In this document: positions 62,409 to 64,000 of the stretch, piece by piece
Layout: the number at the start of each line of letters is the position of its first letter
How positions within the stretch are numbered: the stretch's first letter is position 1
NCBI GenBank assembly: GCA_013399895.1
Contig: VXBA01005454.1
Coordinates: forward strand, 186,001-250,000
Length of the DNA stretch: 64,000 nt
From: Serilophus lunatus
Lineage: Eukaryota > Chordata > Aves > Passeriformes > Eurylaimidae
Reading direction: 5' to 3'
Position numbers and translations under genes: made by a program
The notes under the pieces: generated by a model
What the model saw: the letters and a program-made list of their open reading frames with translations, nothing else
Databases searched by the model: none
What the model was told of the DNA's origin: nothing

Positions 62409-64000
62409 GTGAGTATTGGCTAACTGGAAGAATCTGAGCAAGCCATTTTGAAGAGCCTCAACATTTTCTTTTTTCTCTTTGAGTCATATTGACATAATTT
62501 TTGGCTGTCAGAGTTTCCAAAATGCACTCATCATGGCTAATGTGGAAACAAACTAGAGAGAGCTGCTTAGAGTCAAGATAACAAACTGTATCTGAAGAGA
62601 TTCATGAGTAATTGTAGTTTAGGAGCTGCATGCAGATGCCTCTGGCATGTCAGTACCTAGCAGTCCCATTTATAAAGTATTGGCTTCCTGTCTCTGGACA
62701 GATACTTAATTCTGCTCTGCTGAGCAGGCTGTTTATTTACCTTTTGGTACAGGCTGCAAATCCTTTGCACTTACAGCGAGTGTTGGCTACAGTAAGACTT
62801 TACTAATCTGGAAGAAAACCCAAAACCAAACCCTCTTACCTCTTTTTTTTTTCCCCTTCCTTTTTTTTTTTTTGTCACGGCATGAATAAGATGGAAGACA
62901 AATAGAAGGAAATACTGTGTTAGTTTAAAAATGCTGTGATCATACAGATTCACAAAACAACACTGTTCAGAAAGCGTTCAAGATAGTTTTAATGCATCTT
63001 GTTTGTGAACACAGTTGTTTAGGTAGAGAGAAGGCTTGTTTGTTTGGCTGAAGGTAGTTTCACTATCAGAACATGCTATAAACTGAATAAAAGGAAATCA
63101 TGAGACTATAAAATGTCTGTATTTTTCTTTGTTACATTCCGTTGTATTCTAGGATATTTCTGTTTAACAAAAATGCGATGGAAATCCTGCATTGTTTTTT
63201 ATTTAATGTATTAGAAACTATTGTTCCACATGGATTTACTCATGGAAATCCTTCAGAAATAAAATACTGTGTTTTGATTATCATGTTCCATTACAGTAAC
63301 TAAAAAACCTTGAGTACGTTTTCTTCAGTACTTTCTCTGTGTATCTGTTTTGTAAAGAAGTGAGAATCTGACCTCACATTTTCATTGTGAGTACAAGCTC
63401 AGAAGGAAAAATATACATGAAAAGTATTGAGTGTTCATTCTCTGGTAAACTATGCTTGCTGTGCTGCGTATGCAATAGACTCTTCTGCTGTCATTGATTC
63501 ACAGAAAAGCAAAACTACTAACTGCCTTTTAATTTATTATTAGGTTACTGCACATCTAGTTCTGTTACTTGGTGTGTACATATGTTAAAGGAACATAGAC
63601 TTTTTTCAATGGTGTGTGTGTTTAAAAGGACTGACTGAAAGAATTTGCTTTAAAAGTGATAACTGCAAAATCTCAATGTGAATCATGCCATGCAACCCAT
63701 TTTGTTTTTTTTCTGAAGACTTAGAGACTTTCAGGTTTTGGATGTTTATAGGTTATTGACCTGATTTTTATAGGATTTAGCCACCTTTCTAGTGATTACT
63801 GTGCTTGAGTACATGTCATTACAAAGCAGAATAAGGTCTGGACAAAGAAACCATTTTAGCTGGAAGGTGGAGCTTTGAAGCACAAGAGGACCTTGATAAG
63901 CAAATTTAAAAAAAAAACACAACCCTTGTTATGTGAACATGAAGTGTCCCCATGTTAGCATTCATTACAACCCCTTAGGTTTGGATGGTTTAAGAATGAA
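62409..64000 (+). other. PAM: PAM intron 4, incomplete
   Basis: Begins GTGAGT at 62409 and runs to the end of the window. No segment coding for the expected next PHM block (ending in the adjacent copper-binding histidines) was found, so the next exon lies beyond 64000. A T-rich run occurs at about 62845-62872. Confidence 0.85.

Noticed and set aside
1..64000. CRISPR arrays, operons, bacterial promoters or terminators, tRNA or rRNA genes
   Set aside because: The window is vertebrate nuclear DNA. No regularly spaced repeats and no tRNA or rRNA signature were seen.
62409..64000. Search for the next PAM exon with the adjacent copper-binding histidines
   Set aside because: No matching coding segment with splice sites was found before the window ends.

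Overview
The window is a piece of a bird (probably songbird-type) nuclear genome. It carries the 5' end of one protein-coding gene on the + strand, PAM (peptidylglycine alpha-amidating monooxygenase), plus its long, transposon-littered first intron. The bird assignment rests on the repeats: many CR1 LINE fragments (often 3' ends with the CR1-type octamer tail) and several copies of an ERVL-like LTR built around repeated CTGCTCCA-GTGGG motifs. Introns are long, exons short, and splice sites follow GT-AG.

Layout. Positions 1-2630 are upstream AT-rich DNA with no recognisable gene. A CpG island at about 2790-3850 is the probable PAM promoter and non-coding first exon. It contains Sp1/EGR1/YY1-type motifs, a 160-base N gap (3188-3347) and a single N (2934). 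From about 3533 to 56832 lies a putative intron 1 of about 53 kb. It holds CR1 fragments, four LTR copies of one related family, a degraded retroviral pol relic on the minus strand (about 12290-14780) and several low-complexity tracts. Exon 2 (56833-57349) has a long 5' leader with at least six upstream ORFs and then the PAM start codon at 57258. Two further coding exons follow (58473-58593 and 62351-62408). Intron 4 runs off the end of the window.

The three coding exons join in frame to give the first 90 complete residues of PAM: signal peptide, short propeptide ending in Lys-Arg, and the start of the copper-dependent PHM (hydroxylating) domain. The copper ligands lie in exons beyond the window.

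I found no credible new biological system. The most useful observations are the exact 342-bp duplication flanking a single N inside an LTR (almost surely an assembly error), the uORF-dense PAM leader, the sequencing gap in the promoter, and three nested transposon insertions that give a relative chronology.
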